64,000 nucleotides of DNA from Acidobacteriaceae bacterium (lineage in GTDB: Bacteria; Acidobacteriota; Terriglobia; Terriglobales; Acidobacteriaceae). Under the pieces are notes generated by a model. That model saw only the letters and a program-made list of their open reading frames with translations. It was not told the DNA's origin and ran no database searches. How positions within the stretch are numbered: position 1 is the stretch's first letter; every line of letters begins with the position of its first letter. Shown piece after piece: positions 18,201-26,561 of the stretch. Both the position numbers and the translations under genes were made by a program. The DNA is taken from assembly GCA_003134995.1 (NCBI GenBank), contig PLDC01000005.1, positions 124,001 to 188,000 of the forward strand, written 5' to 3'.

Positions 18201-18577
18201 TTGGGAGTGTTGCCGCTGTTGCTGCTGTTCTGGCTCCAGGGGCCGGCATCAGTCTTGGGGCTGGTGCTGCCGAGAAAGTTCACGGGTTCGTTGGCGTTTG
18301 CGCCGCTCTTATACCAGCATTGATATTCGCTGTTGACGTGCTCGCAGTATTCCAGTGTGCCGACGGCGATGGTCGGATCTGGTGTGGCAGAAGCGTTCGA
18401 GCCTTTGATCGTGCTGTTCAATCCCGCGAACGTGCTCATGGTTCCGCTCTGGGCGAATCCAGAGAGTGACAGAACGAGAACCACGCAAACGAGTGTCGCC
18501 AGTGATTTGGCGGATCCGGTCAAAGGATGGAATTGCTCCTTGAGTTTTGTGTGCGTCAACAACATAGTTTGTCGCAT
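15251..18577 (-). CDS. Large secreted choice-of-anchor-D (HYDIN/ASPM-like repeat) protein
   Basis: A 1108-aa protein with an N-terminal signal segment (LATLVCVVLVLSLSGFAQS) starting at ATG 18577. Residues about 45-570 form a large domain without a named motif, rich in Asn, Thr and Pro. From about 575 to the end, five or six units of about 100 residues occur, each with LNFGNIQVG...VTVTNN and a C-x-G-x-L-x-PG-x-x-C Cys pair, the hallmark of the choice-of-anchor D type of Ig-like repeat. The C-terminus is a Gly/Ser tail (GTGSSSGSSSKSD). It is probably a secreted adhesin-like or matrix protein. A strong terminator follows. Confidence 0.8.
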   Translation of the reverse strand: MRQTMLLTHTKLKEQFHPLTGSAKSLATLVCVVLVLSLSGFAQSGTMSTFAGLNSTIKGSNASATPDPTIAVGTLEYCEHVNSEYQCWYKSGANANEPVNFLGSTSPKTDAGPWSQNSSNSGNTPNCPTAFSPNSQMLHDNVYNLWIMEKRITSKLNGNNYMCVAISNIEDISKSTFAWFAFEYNLDNVIPLNSHGNYYYPDYPQTGLWQDSTSTTPPYTAATDQAMWITYDLQDPNNSDNIMGVLICAVDLAGLRASTSSPYTNNSHTPACAVAHPLVTYTQRRSWVPANNSDTTPPISNDGEMFTYMIEPLENDSSYLTDPNHTQGVEQWTINWTATPPTPTFVNSWDQPSTQPNGDQLGCFNPLNYYGTVCVPQPSTATTGIHIDSVADRMQQFFHYTSNNGQGSIWTSAHAIQINPNSTEFTQTEADIRILQRNTAYPNAVYVAADYPTLDPVDPNVYVVLPSIVRDKVGNLQGILGISGTGSNEHPGLDSYNFIPSSLTEGTYGYIASPLTDGDAEDADNLNYRWGDWYSGVLDPSDGCTVWVAGEYLPQNRTTEPYWYTELAKLPPMNSCLGPVTLSDTSLNFGNIQVGVKSPPIVVTVTNNQTVALNISGISTGGGVFTQTNTCAQPLAPNGGTCTISVYFTPTVTGTATGTLTVTDGASNSPQTASLTGIGASSAISLSPGTLAFGNQVLNMTSAGQAITVTNSGFINLTVNSVVASGGYSQTSNCSGATLTPGQTCTITVTFAPTVTGSMGGAITVNDTAVGAPHVVGLTGSGILALSMSNNLNFAATNVGSTSVAQTMTLTNNESQSVSFTWATSGDFSAVGNNSSPCNGTLAAKAKCTFAVSFTPTTNGIVKGNLTITPTPSGNIVEGGLTGTGQNGTTSPLTFTPASLSFGNVGITTSIAKTTTIKNVSAATIDISSVTGSGYFVVTPSGATPCGGNVLAGKSCTVTVTFTPLVTGTIIGGVTVIDNAAISTQIQDASGTGLLDITLTPTSINFGSVTVGSTSAVSVITVTNNLPTAVAINSVVASGDFISTSGGGIPCGSSVLANSTCTLGVQFSPSVTGAISGALTVNYAAGSSPQVVSLSGTGSSSGSSSKSD

Positions 18578-18653
18578 TTTGAGTATCCCGATTCGCCAGA
18601 AAAGCTGACGTCCTTTAGCGCTTTAACATGATTCAGTGAGGGGGAACTCTGAA

Positions 18654-19766
18654 TTACGTGGCTTTGCTCCTGTTGGACTTAACTGCAACCTGGTGATGAC
18701 GGCCCTTCAGTTCCCGATATTTCTGCCAGACTGCGATGGGAACCAATGAATACAAGATGGGAACTATGGCATCGAACGCGCGCAATTGACTGATCCGGAT
18801 GCGGTCGCGAGTGCGATCGAGCCAGGAAGCAGCTTTGGTGCCATCGGTTACTGCAGCGTTTACCGGCCAACTTCCGTCATATTGTTTTCGCCAGAACACG
18901 ATATAGCGTTCGATTTTGCTTTTGAGTTCTGGAGAGAGCACTTCAGGGCGCTGGCGATCGGCAACGATCTTGGTGCTCTTGACCATGGAATGATGATCAC
19001 CGTTGTAGATGGCCGAGCGGTCTGCGCCTTCGAGAGAATTCATTTTCGGATCGTAAGTCACGCCGATGAAATCGCAAATGGCGGTCAGCGCGGCGACGGG
19101 TTGCCTGACTAAGTCGTCGTATTGCAATTGGTGAATGGCAACGCCGCGGCGCACGAGCTGGTCAGCTTCCTGCTTCATGCGGTGACAGCCGAGCAGAGCG
19201 CGGAGGTCCATGCCGGGACGCGCGAACCAGGGTGACTTCTGCGCCGCGCGTACGATGCTGCGGCAGACGTCTGCGGGATCGCGCCAGATCACGATGAACT
19301 TCGCATCCGGAAACCAGTCGGCCAACTGATTCATGCAGTCGTAGTAGCTCGGCGACTTGCATCCCCAAATCGTTGCGCCTTTCTTTTGCGCATACTGCTG
19401 GGCGACAACGCGAAAAGCGTTGGGCAAACCGACAACGTTCTCTGGAATGCTCGCAGTGTCAATATTGTGCCGAGTTAACGCTCCATTCCAGGAGTCGACT
19501 TTTGGTATCCACGAAGAACTCTTGCGCGGCAGCAGAAAAATTGACGACAGCAAGGCAAAGTCGGATTCGTACATCAGGCCGATCTGCGGGTGCTGGTTGA
19601 GCAGTGCATACAAGAGCGAAGTTCCGGAGCGCCACATGCCAACAACAAAGAGCGGAGCTGGGCTCATGGGCCCAGCGTTGACCTTCTCTGCGCCCATCGG
19701 TTCTGCGCTTTGCTCAGGAAGCTGCGCTCGACTTCGCTCGAATTTTACGTCGACGGCGGTACTCAT
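18654..19766 (-). CDS. Sulfotransferase family protein (last gene of the polysaccharide locus)
   Basis: The protein has a 5'-phosphosulfate-binding loop (FVVGMWRSGTSLLYALLNQHP), a 3'-phosphate-binding segment (FIVIWRDPADVCRSIVRA) and a C-terminal basic region, matching the Sulfotransfer_3 type that uses PAPS. The first 35 residues are a non-conserved extension. Its ATG overlaps the stop of the GT4 gene by 4 bases, so the two are translationally coupled. It probably sulfates the exopolysaccharide or a precursor; a peptide or lipid acceptor is also possible. It is the second sulfotransferase in the locus. Confidence 0.8.
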   Translation of the reverse strand: MSTAVDVKFERSRAQLPEQSAEPMGAEKVNAGPMSPAPLFVVGMWRSGTSLLYALLNQHPQIGLMYESDFALLSSIFLLPRKSSSWIPKVDSWNGALTRHNIDTASIPENVVGLPNAFRVVAQQYAQKKGATIWGCKSPSYYDCMNQLADWFPDAKFIVIWRDPADVCRSIVRAAQKSPWFARPGMDLRALLGCHRMKQEADQLVRRGVAIHQLQYDDLVRQPVAALTAICDFIGVTYDPKMNSLEGADRSAIYNGDHHSMVKSTKIVADRQRPEVLSPELKSKIERYIVFWRKQYDGSWPVNAAVTDGTKAASWLDRTRDRIRISQLRAFDAIVPILYSLVPIAVWQKYRELKGRHHQVAVKSNRSKAT

Positions 19767-20941
19767 GCTGTGGCTTGTACCTGCGAGAACACTTTCATAA
19801 GATTGCTGTAACCTTGTTCGGGACCATACTTGGTTTCACTAAAACGGCGACCGCACGCGCCCATGCGTACGGCGCCCGCGGGATCATTCACCAGCTGTTG
19901 AATCTTCTGTACGAGTTCGTCGACCTTGCCTGACTCGAATAGAAGGCCTGATTTTCCGTCTTCGACTATGTACGGCAACCCGCCCATGCGCGATGCCACC
20001 ACCGGCTTTGAAGCCATGTAGGCTTCCAACACAGTGACGGGAAAATTCTCGTACCACTCTGATGGAACGACCAGGCAAAGAGAATTTCGCAGCAACTGCC
20101 ATTTTTCGTCGCCGCTTTTGAAGCCGAGGAATTGAATGTTGGCGAGTCCCTTGGCGCTTACGTAATCTTTGAGTTCCTGTTCTACTGGCCCGGTTCCGAG
20201 GATCTTCAGCGCAACTTGCGGCATCCGTTCAAAGGCATGAATTAAAGTCCAGCAGCCTTTTTCCGGGGACAAGCGGCCCATGTAGAGCGCGTAGTTGCCG
20301 GCGCCACTTGCGTTGGGCGTCAGCGGCGGCGCGTAGACAAAATTGGGACGAACGAACAGCTTTGAATCTGGAACGCCGGCTTCCTGCATCTTGATTCTGA
20401 AGAATTCGGTGAGGCAGATGAATCCGGCGATTTTATCAACCATTCCGGCGAGCCGGTTCGAGCCCAGGGTGAGCGCATACAACGCGCTCAGAGCATAACT
20501 GTCTTTGTAGCAGCGCTTCCGAATTGCATTCAGATAGTTGCCGCCGCGGCACGCCTCGCAAATCTGCCCTTGCGTGTAATAAAAACCATTCGGGCAAAAA
20601 GGACGGAAGTTGTGCAGCACTTGCACCGCCGGTACTCCGAGCGCATGCAGCTTGTGATAAACCGACGGCGACAACAATGGAAGAACATTGTGGACAAAGG
20701 CCACGTCCGGCTGAAAACTGCGGACAACGTCTGCAATTTCGCCGCTGCTTTTCCAGGAATAGACAGTCTGAGGAAAGAAGCTTGCCTTTTCAAAGGCGCT
20801 AAACTGTTTGATCTCGTCGTTGTGCCGAGTGTAGAGAAGCACTTCGTCGCCGTGGCGCTCGAGTAATTCCCTCTCGGCTCGCACCACGGAGTCCTCTCCG
20901 CCGAACTGCTGGTACGCGCCGTGTACGATTAGAACTCTCAT
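19763..20941 (-). CDS. Glycosyltransferase family 4 protein
   Basis: The 392-aa protein has the GT-B layout of GT4 enzymes: an N-terminal Gly-rich acceptor domain (MRVLIVHGAYQQFGGEDSVV) and a C-terminal nucleotide-sugar domain (LYMGRLSPEKGCWTLIHAF, then PSEWYENFPVTVLEAYMASKPVVASRMGGLPYIVED) with the E-x7-E motif. It transfers a sugar from a nucleotide donor during repeat-unit assembly on the cytoplasmic face. A Cys cluster (CPNGFYYTQGQICEACRGG) near residue 125 occurs in a subset of GT4 proteins and may bind metal. Donor and acceptor unknown. Confidence 0.85.
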   Translation of the reverse strand: MRVLIVHGAYQQFGGEDSVVRAERELLERHGDEVLLYTRHNDEIKQFSAFEKASFFPQTVYSWKSSGEIADVVRSFQPDVAFVHNVLPLLSPSVYHKLHALGVPAVQVLHNFRPFCPNGFYYTQGQICEACRGGNYLNAIRKRCYKDSYALSALYALTLGSNRLAGMVDKIAGFICLTEFFRIKMQEAGVPDSKLFVRPNFVYAPPLTPNASGAGNYALYMGRLSPEKGCWTLIHAFERMPQVALKILGTGPVEQELKDYVSAKGLANIQFLGFKSGDEKWQLLRNSLCLVVPSEWYENFPVTVLEAYMASKPVVASRMGGLPYIVEDGKSGLLFESGKVDELVQKIQQLVNDPAGAVRMGACGRRFSETKYGPEQGYSNLMKVFSQVQATA

Positions 20942-20998
20942 GCGTTAATTAAGGGCAACTCACTGGATCCTGTTCTTGACGATGCCATCAGAGTTGCC

Positions 20999-21045
20999 AG
21001 CCCGGGCGAAACCAAGATCCCTCGCTCCGCTCGGGATGACAGCCT
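20999..21045. repeat. REP-like fragment between gene ends
   Basis: The segment around CTCGCTCCGCTCGGGATGACA resembles intergenic repeats common in many bacterial genomes. It lies in the 143-bp gap between the GT4 and WecG-type genes and is not coding. Copy number unknown. Confidence 0.3.
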
Positions 21046-21084
21046 TGCAACAATGACAGGCCTTGCGGCGATGACGGTGCTGCT

Positions 21085-21864
21085 CTACGCGATCTCCTGT
21101 TTCTGAATGCCTAGCAACTCCAGCGCGATGCGGTAGACGAACTTGGGATTGTTAACCAGGTAGCGCCTCCACAAGCGGGCTGGGTCCTGATAGATACGGT
21201 GCATCCACTGCACGCCCGTGACTTTCATCCAATAGGGAGCGTCTTTGATGCGGCCGGTATGAATGTCGAAAGCCGCACCCACACCGAACATGAGTTTGGT
21301 GTCGAGCTTCGAGATGTATTGATCCATGAAGCGCTCCTGCTTTGGCGTGCTCAGGCCGACCCAGAAGAAATCCGGCTTGGTTTCGGAAACCATGCGGATC
21401 AGTTCCGCTTCTTCCTCTGCATATAAAGGACGGAATGGAGGAGTGTAGGTGCCGACAACTTTCATGCCGGGGAAACGCTTGGTCAGTGAGTCTTTTAGTT
21501 GCTCAGCGACGCCGGCGTTTCCTCCGTAGAAAAAATGGGTGTAGCCTTTCTCCGCTGACAGCGCGCAAATCCGCAGCATCATATCGGGACCGGTGACCTG
21601 GCGCATCTTGAAAAATCCACGGAGCCAACCGACCCAGACGGTGGGGCGTCCGTCTGGCGTGGTGAGCACCGAGTGATTGATGATGCGCTTGAGGTTAGAA
21701 TCGACCTGGGCTTCCATTACGCCCTGCACGCCGGTGACGCAGACATAGCCTTTGTCGCCGTTTGCAACGGCCGATTCGATGGTCGCGAGAGCGCGGTCCA
21801 TGCTGGTGGCATGGACCTTGACGCCGAGGATATTGACGCAACTGTCAGTCATGAGATTGGACAT
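21085..21864 (-). CDS. WecB/TagA/CpsF-family glycosyltransferase
   Basis: This 259-aa protein shows the GT26 signatures TTPDGRPTVWVGWLRG, FFYGGNAGVAEQL, DFFWVGLSTPKQE and LMFGVGAAFDIHTGRI. Family members add N-acetylmannosamine(uronate) or a related sugar to undecaprenyl-linked intermediates. Here it probably extends the lipid-linked repeat unit started by the WbaP-type transferase at 35.3-36.8 kb. The start at 21864 adds four residues before a second Met. A 20-base gap separates it from the upstream epimerase gene. Confidence 0.85.
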   Translation of the reverse strand: MSNLMTDSCVNILGVKVHATSMDRALATIESAVANGDKGYVCVTGVQGVMEAQVDSNLKRIINHSVLTTPDGRPTVWVGWLRGFFKMRQVTGPDMMLRICALSAEKGYTHFFYGGNAGVAEQLKDSLTKRFPGMKVVGTYTPPFRPLYAEEEAELIRMVSETKPDFFWVGLSTPKQERFMDQYISKLDTKLMFGVGAAFDIHTGRIKDAPYWMKVTGVQWMHRIYQDPARLWRRYLVNNPKFVYRIALELLGIQKQEIA

Positions 21865-21884
21865 GGTCAGGCTCGAATGAGAAG

Positions 21885-22886
21885 TTAGTCGCCGGCTACT
21901 TCAGCCAACTCGCCGACTTCTTTCTTCTTCTTCAGTTCGCTGGAAATCCACTTGTAGGTGATGGCCAGGCCTTTTTCGAGAGGCATGTTGGGCTCCCAGC
22001 CGAGGACCTTGCGCAGTAGTGTGTTGTCGCTGTTGCGCCCGCGAACTCCCTGAGGCTTGCTCATGTCGTGGCGCTTGGTCAGCTTCTTGTCGGCGATCTT
22101 GCAGATCATGTCGACGAGATGATTGATGCTCACCATTTCGTCGGTGCCGAGGTTGAGCGCTTCGCGATGATTCGAAGCCATCAGGCGGATGAGGCCTTCA
22201 ACGCAATCGTCCACGTACATGTAGGAACGCGTCTGATCGCCGTCACCCCAGATCTCGATCTCGCCGCCGTCGTGAGCTTTCGCAACTTTGCGGGAGATGG
22301 CAGCGGGAGATTTTTCTTTGCCGCCGTCATAGGTACCGAGAGGTCCGTAAACGTTGTGGAAACGCACGATGCGCGTCTCGAACTTGTAGTCGTGATAGTA
22401 GTAGCGGCAGAGTTCTTCGGCGAAAAGTTTCTCCCATCCGTAACCGGGCTCGGGATCGGCCGGATACGCGTCTTCTTCTTTCAGCGGCGTGACCTCGGCG
22501 GATTTCTGCTTCGATTGCGCGTAGACGCAGGCCGAAGACGAGAACAGATAACGCTTGACGTCATTCTGTTTGCTGGCTTCGAGCATGTGCGCGTTGATCA
22601 GGATGTTGTTTTTCGAGATGTCGGCGAGGAATGCGGTGATGTAACCGATTCCGCCCATGTCGGCAGCCAGGTTGTAGACCTGGTCGATGTTCTGTGTGGC
22701 TTCCAGGCAGTTTTCCCAGATGCGCAGATCGAGCTGTTGAAAATCGTCGGCTGCGGACTTTTCATACTCCGGCATTTTAATGTCGACGCCGCGAACCCAG
22801 TGACCATCGGCCTTTAAGCGCTTGACCAAATGATGACCAATAAAACCACCGGCACCAGTTACCAGAATGCGAGTCTTGTTCCCCAT
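21885..22886 (-). CDS. NAD-dependent epimerase resembling GDP-mannose 3,5-epimerase
   Basis: An SDR nucleotide-sugar epimerase with the Rossmann loop VTGAGGFIGHH, the catalytic YGWEK motif, the acid/base Cys in SSSACVYAQ and the GGKEKSPAAISRKVA segment, all typical of GDP-mannose 3,5-epimerase (yielding GDP-L-galactose or GDP-L-gulose). I chose ATG 22886 because GGGGGAG lies 8 bases upstream; the GTG three codons earlier overlaps that site. The charged tail (SSELKKKKEVGELAEVAGD) is not part of the fold. It likely supplies a nucleotide sugar to the locus. Confidence 0.8.
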   Translation of the reverse strand: MGNKTRILVTGAGGFIGHHLVKRLKADGHWVRGVDIKMPEYEKSAADDFQQLDLRIWENCLEATQNIDQVYNLAADMGGIGYITAFLADISKNNILINAHMLEASKQNDVKRYLFSSSACVYAQSKQKSAEVTPLKEEDAYPADPEPGYGWEKLFAEELCRYYYHDYKFETRIVRFHNVYGPLGTYDGGKEKSPAAISRKVAKAHDGGEIEIWGDGDQTRSYMYVDDCVEGLIRLMASNHREALNLGTDEMVSINHLVDMICKIADKKLTKRHDMSKPQGVRGRNSDNTLLRKVLGWEPNMPLEKGLAITYKWISSELKKKKEVGELAEVAGD

Positions 22887-22990
22887 TTCGTTCACTCCCC
22901 CTAAGAGTTTTAATTTTTGTTTGCGGACTGTAAAACCGTTTACTTTGTTGCGTTACTGCTTCGATCCAAAAACTTTTTCGTAATCCACAA

Positions 22991-24565
22991 TTAAGAAACC
23001 GTGGAAGTCTGCGTCTGCCAAAGTTGGGTTGGCCTGGGCGCGTAGACGGGCTCGGCCTTGCGTTGTTGTCGTATGAATTCGGCGTAGCCGAGAATCATGA
23101 AATAAAGCAGCGGACAGTGCCAGCTTAGTTCATCGTTGAAGAACGAATGCAAGGTAAGCATGCAAAGCAATGCGAGACACTCGAGCCCAAGCTGGCGTTG
23201 CTCCGGCGAGAAGGCGTTGCTGCGAATGCATTTGATGAGCAGCCACCAGGCCGCGATCAGTGCGCCGGCGAAGGGAATGAGTCCCCAGAAGCTGGTGCCG
23301 ATGGCGACTTCAATCCAGTCGCTGTGCATCATGGCCGCGGCGCCGACGCCGAGTTTACCGAGGACGGCGAAGCGGCCAGCGGCGTATGCGCCTAATCCGG
23401 TGAACGGGTGATGCGCCAGTTGCTCCATGCCATACGCCCACCATGCGGTGCGGCCGCTAAGAGATCCAATCGCGCCCGAGGACTGATCGCGCTCGGCGAA
23501 GCTCAGAATCAAGTCGCCGGCTTTTATCCACATGCGTTCGCTCAGCAGAACCGACACGGCCACGAAAGGAGTCAACACGGCGATGCCGACCAGGACAATT
23601 TTCCGCAGCTGTTTCTGGAAAACCACGACGAGCAGTACGGCGACCATGAAGGCGGCTTCAGAATTTCTGGTTTGCGACAGGACCATGGAAATCAGGCCGA
23701 AGATAAAGAGGAGGATATACCAGGCCTTGCTTTTGGCGCGGCCAAACAGCGGCATGAGCCGGCAAAGTGAAATCAGGCACAACACCGCGCCCGACGTTCC
23801 TACGCTGTTCGAAGCTTCCACCGGAACCACACCGGTGAGACGGCCCCCATCCATGGCTTCTGCCGGCCAGATCGGAAGATTAATCCAGACACCAACCAGA
23901 GAAAGTCCGTAGAAAGTTAGCGTCCAATCCAAGAGGTTTTGGTAGGTCAGGGATGAGTCCGCGCTGGCGACGATTGCGGCGAGCAGAGAAACGTCGGCTA
24001 AGAACTCGAGTGACTTGTAGGCGGTCCACGAGGCGTTCACCGACCATGCGGTGGAGGCTACGCAGACCAGGCAATACACCGCCATGGCGCCGGGAATTCC
24101 GGTGAACAGAGCGCGCATCCAATTGGGCTTTTTCAATAGCAGCCGGATGATTAGAGCGAGCGACACAAATGCTTCGGGCAGAACGCGTGTCATGGCCCAA
24201 GCATCGAGCGGATTCGCTTTCGCGGCGCCCACGTCGCGGATGCGGAACACCAACATGCTGAAGAAGATGAAGAACCAAAGCGGGTGCCACCAGGTCCAGT
24301 TCTGGCGCAGGATCTGAATTTTTGACCAGCCCTGCGGAAATGCCTGAAAGATCAAGATTGTGGTTGGAATCGCGAATATAATCCCCGCGGCTGCGATCAA
24401 AACGCCGAAGGGCCTGGACCCGGCCAGCAGAGACACGAGAACCGCGATGGAAAACCCGACCAGGACAAAGAACACGATCACCCAGAGGGGATTGCGCCGC
24501 CGCAGATCCAGGATATGGCCGGGTGTCTGATCTTCGTGCGTCCGAGCTATAACACTACTGTTCAT
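22991..24565 (-). CDS. O-antigen ligase / Wzy-like polymerase family membrane protein
   Basis: The 524-aa protein has about 11-12 hydrophobic segments and a long periplasmic loop with a conserved-looking GRTAWWAYGMEQLAHHPFTGLGAYAAGRF segment, the pattern of Wzy_C/WaaL-type O-antigen ligases and polymerases. It most likely polymerises lipid-linked repeat units at the periplasmic face, since Wzx, Wzz and Wza homologues lie in the same run. Its ATG overlaps the end of the GH10 gene by 4 bases. Ligase activity cannot be excluded from sequence. Confidence 0.8.
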   Translation of the reverse strand: MNSSVIARTHEDQTPGHILDLRRRNPLWVIVFFVLVGFSIAVLVSLLAGSRPFGVLIAAAGIIFAIPTTILIFQAFPQGWSKIQILRQNWTWWHPLWFFIFFSMLVFRIRDVGAAKANPLDAWAMTRVLPEAFVSLALIIRLLLKKPNWMRALFTGIPGAMAVYCLVCVASTAWSVNASWTAYKSLEFLADVSLLAAIVASADSSLTYQNLLDWTLTFYGLSLVGVWINLPIWPAEAMDGGRLTGVVPVEASNSVGTSGAVLCLISLCRLMPLFGRAKSKAWYILLFIFGLISMVLSQTRNSEAAFMVAVLLVVVFQKQLRKIVLVGIAVLTPFVAVSVLLSERMWIKAGDLILSFAERDQSSGAIGSLSGRTAWWAYGMEQLAHHPFTGLGAYAAGRFAVLGKLGVGAAAMMHSDWIEVAIGTSFWGLIPFAGALIAAWWLLIKCIRSNAFSPEQRQLGLECLALLCMLTLHSFFNDELSWHCPLLYFMILGYAEFIRQQRKAEPVYAPRPTQLWQTQTSTVS

Positions 24566-25644
24566 CGTCCCTCTTTTAATGCCTGCAACACGCCGAAGTA
24601 GGCAGGCTTCTTCTTGAAATCGTCGTCGAATAATACGGGCTTGGCGTCAGGGAAATTTTTCCAATCCGCGGTGCGCAACCAAGTGTAGCGGTCGGCAATG
24701 CCCCAGGTCATGAAGCCGATGCAATTCGAATCGAGCAAGCAGGTATGAACCACATTGTAGAAAATTTCTTTCTGCTTGGCGAAGGCCTCGGGAGAATTTG
24801 TCGAGCCCTGGTAAACGTCCATCTCGGTGATGTGAACTTTGACGCCGACCTTGCGTGCGCTTTCGAGGAAGTCCTTGAATTCTTCGAGATAGGAAGGCCG
24901 CAGTTGCGGCATCTCCCAGTGCATCTCGGTTCCTACTGCGTCGATTGGAGCGCCTGCATCTTTGAGCTTCTTGACGACGGCAAAAAAATGATCAGCACGG
25001 TCTTTTTCGATTCCGGCCTGGCCAAACGTGTCGTTCAGGATAAGCAACGCACTCGGATTGGCTTCGCGAGCGTATTGGAAGGATTTCATTATGTATTGCT
25101 CGGGGCCCAGAATGCGCGCCCAGCAACTGTCGTGCATCTGCTGAGTTGGCTCATTCACAACTTCCCAGGCGTAATAGGTATCGCCGCCGTGACGGACAAC
25201 TTTCTGGATGTGATCTTTCAGGATCTCGTCGAGATCCTTCGCCGACCATCCGCCGCAGGTTATGCCGTTGAAGTGCAACCAGGGCTGCGCGTTGGGATTT
25301 TTGTAAACCAGGCTGTGCCCCATGAGTTTCACGTTGTATTGCCGGGCGAAGCGCATGGCTTCGTCCATAGCATCGAAATCAAACCGTCCGCGCTCAGGCT
25401 GCGTCAGGTTCGGAAAAACGATGGAGACGGCAGCATTGAAGTCGCGGCCCAGCACAGGCTTATACTCCGGATCGCGATTCCACATTCTTCCTTGAATTGT
25501 CGTGCCCACCCAGAAGCCAGTCTTCTGGGCGGCCTGGCGCAGAGTCTCGTTGTCGCCGGCGTCCCTGGTCTGCGGAGCAGCCAGAGGAACCAGCAACAGC
25601 ATCATCGCCAGAAGCGGAAGAATTTGCTTGAGTACTAAAGTCAT
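24562..25644 (-). CDS. GH10 endo-1,4-beta-xylanase family protein
   Basis: The (beta/alpha)8 GH10 signatures are clear: GHSLVYKNPNAQPW, acid/base Glu in YAWEVVNEPTQ, TEMHWEM, nucleophile Glu in VHITEMDVY and the C-terminal MTWGIADRYTWLR. I start at ATG 25644, which gives a signal peptide (MTLVLKQILPLLAMMLLLVPLAAPQ); the frame extends 48 codons further upstream but those residues are implausible and overlap the previous gene. It would be exported. In an exopolysaccharide operon such an enzyme usually trims or releases the polymer. Together with a UDP-xylose synthase at 52.2 kb it suggests a xylose-containing backbone. Confidence 0.85.
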   Translation of the reverse strand: MTLVLKQILPLLAMMLLLVPLAAPQTRDAGDNETLRQAAQKTGFWVGTTIQGRMWNRDPEYKPVLGRDFNAAVSIVFPNLTQPERGRFDFDAMDEAMRFARQYNVKLMGHSLVYKNPNAQPWLHFNGITCGGWSAKDLDEILKDHIQKVVRHGGDTYYAWEVVNEPTQQMHDSCWARILGPEQYIMKSFQYAREANPSALLILNDTFGQAGIEKDRADHFFAVVKKLKDAGAPIDAVGTEMHWEMPQLRPSYLEEFKDFLESARKVGVKVHITEMDVYQGSTNSPEAFAKQKEIFYNVVHTCLLDSNCIGFMTWGIADRYTWLRTADWKNFPDAKPVLFDDDFKKKPAYFGVLQALKEGR

Positions 25645-25654
25645 AGGCTTTCTG

Positions 25655-26554
25655 TTACGCCCGAACCTCGGCAGCGACTTCTTCGCCCTGCACCGGCATG
25701 GCGAGCCCGGCGGGATAACCGGCGCGCAGCAAGGCTTCTCCGGCGTAGCGGGTGACCATGTCGATTTGCGAGTCGGAAAGTTTTTCACGCCAGCCGCCTA
25801 CCGAACCTGTGCGAACAAAGCGGGCATCTTCACGATTGACGTTATGCTTGCGCAGAAGAGTGCCCTTCACCAGCGGCGCACCCGAGTTCTTGGCCTTCTC
25901 TTCTTTCTCGCGCATGTTGCGCAGCGAGTTGTTTTCGATGGCGCGGCGGATGCGGTCGCGATCGCCGTTGATGCCGAGGAACTCGAGCATCTCAAGAAGA
26001 CCCGTTTCGGTATCGCGGCGCAGGTCTTCGTAACGTACGACCAGCAGGTTCCCGTTTTTCGCGAGAGGACAATTCAGCCAGGAATCCACGTGCGATTGCC
26101 ACGATCCGAAGCGCGTGACTTTTCCCCGCAGGAAAGATTCGACGTAGCCGTCCATGCCCTTGCCGTGATCGAAGTATGCGGAGAAGCCCATCTCCTTGTC
26201 GCGGGCCCAGTTCGAGAGCATGACGTCGCGCAGGTCGCGCATGAGATAGATGGCGCGCTTGTACTCAGAGCGATACTGCTCGTGAGTCTTGATAAGGCGG
26301 CCGCCGTTCGGCAGCACGGGCTTCATCTCGCGATGCGTGCCCATTTCCGGGAGGACCTGATTCACGTTCAGGAATCCGGCATCGCCGGTGGTAAGAATTT
26401 CCATGAGAACGAAACGCAGCCAGGTGTTGCCGGAGCGCTCGAAGGATGCGAACAATACATCCTTGTCGTTCAGACCACGGTGCTCCCACCACGCCTGAGG
26501 CGCGCGGAGCTTGGTTCGCGAAGCTTTGTAACGAAGTTCTTTTAAAGTCGTCAT
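25655..26554 (-). CDS. Sulfotransferase domain protein
   Basis: A 299-aa Sulfotransfer_1-type protein with the PAPS-binding loop ASFERSGNTWLRF and 3'-phosphate-binding YLMRDLRDVMLSNWARD, plus the C-terminal RTGSVGGWREKLSD segment typical of cytosolic-type sulfotransferases. It probably transfers sulfate to a hydroxyl of a sugar or small molecule of the pathway. It lies 10 bases upstream of the GH10 start and 7 bases downstream of the flippase gene stop, consistent with one operon. It is not closely similar to the other sulfotransferase at 18.7 kb. Confidence 0.85.
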   Translation of the reverse strand: MTTLKELRYKASRTKLRAPQAWWEHRGLNDKDVLFASFERSGNTWLRFVLMEILTTGDAGFLNVNQVLPEMGTHREMKPVLPNGGRLIKTHEQYRSEYKRAIYLMRDLRDVMLSNWARDKEMGFSAYFDHGKGMDGYVESFLRGKVTRFGSWQSHVDSWLNCPLAKNGNLLVVRYEDLRRDTETGLLEMLEFLGINGDRDRIRRAIENNSLRNMREKEEKAKNSGAPLVKGTLLRKHNVNREDARFVRTGSVGGWREKLSDSQIDMVTRYAGEALLRAGYPAGLAMPVQGEEVAAEVRA

Positions 26555-26561
26555 AAATTAT

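Noticed and set aside
25502-26545. Long plus-strand frame opposite the sulfotransferase and GH10 genes
   Set aside because: It lies opposite two well-supported minus-strand genes with full catalytic motifs, and its protein has no family signature. It is an antisense shadow caused by G+C-rich codon use.
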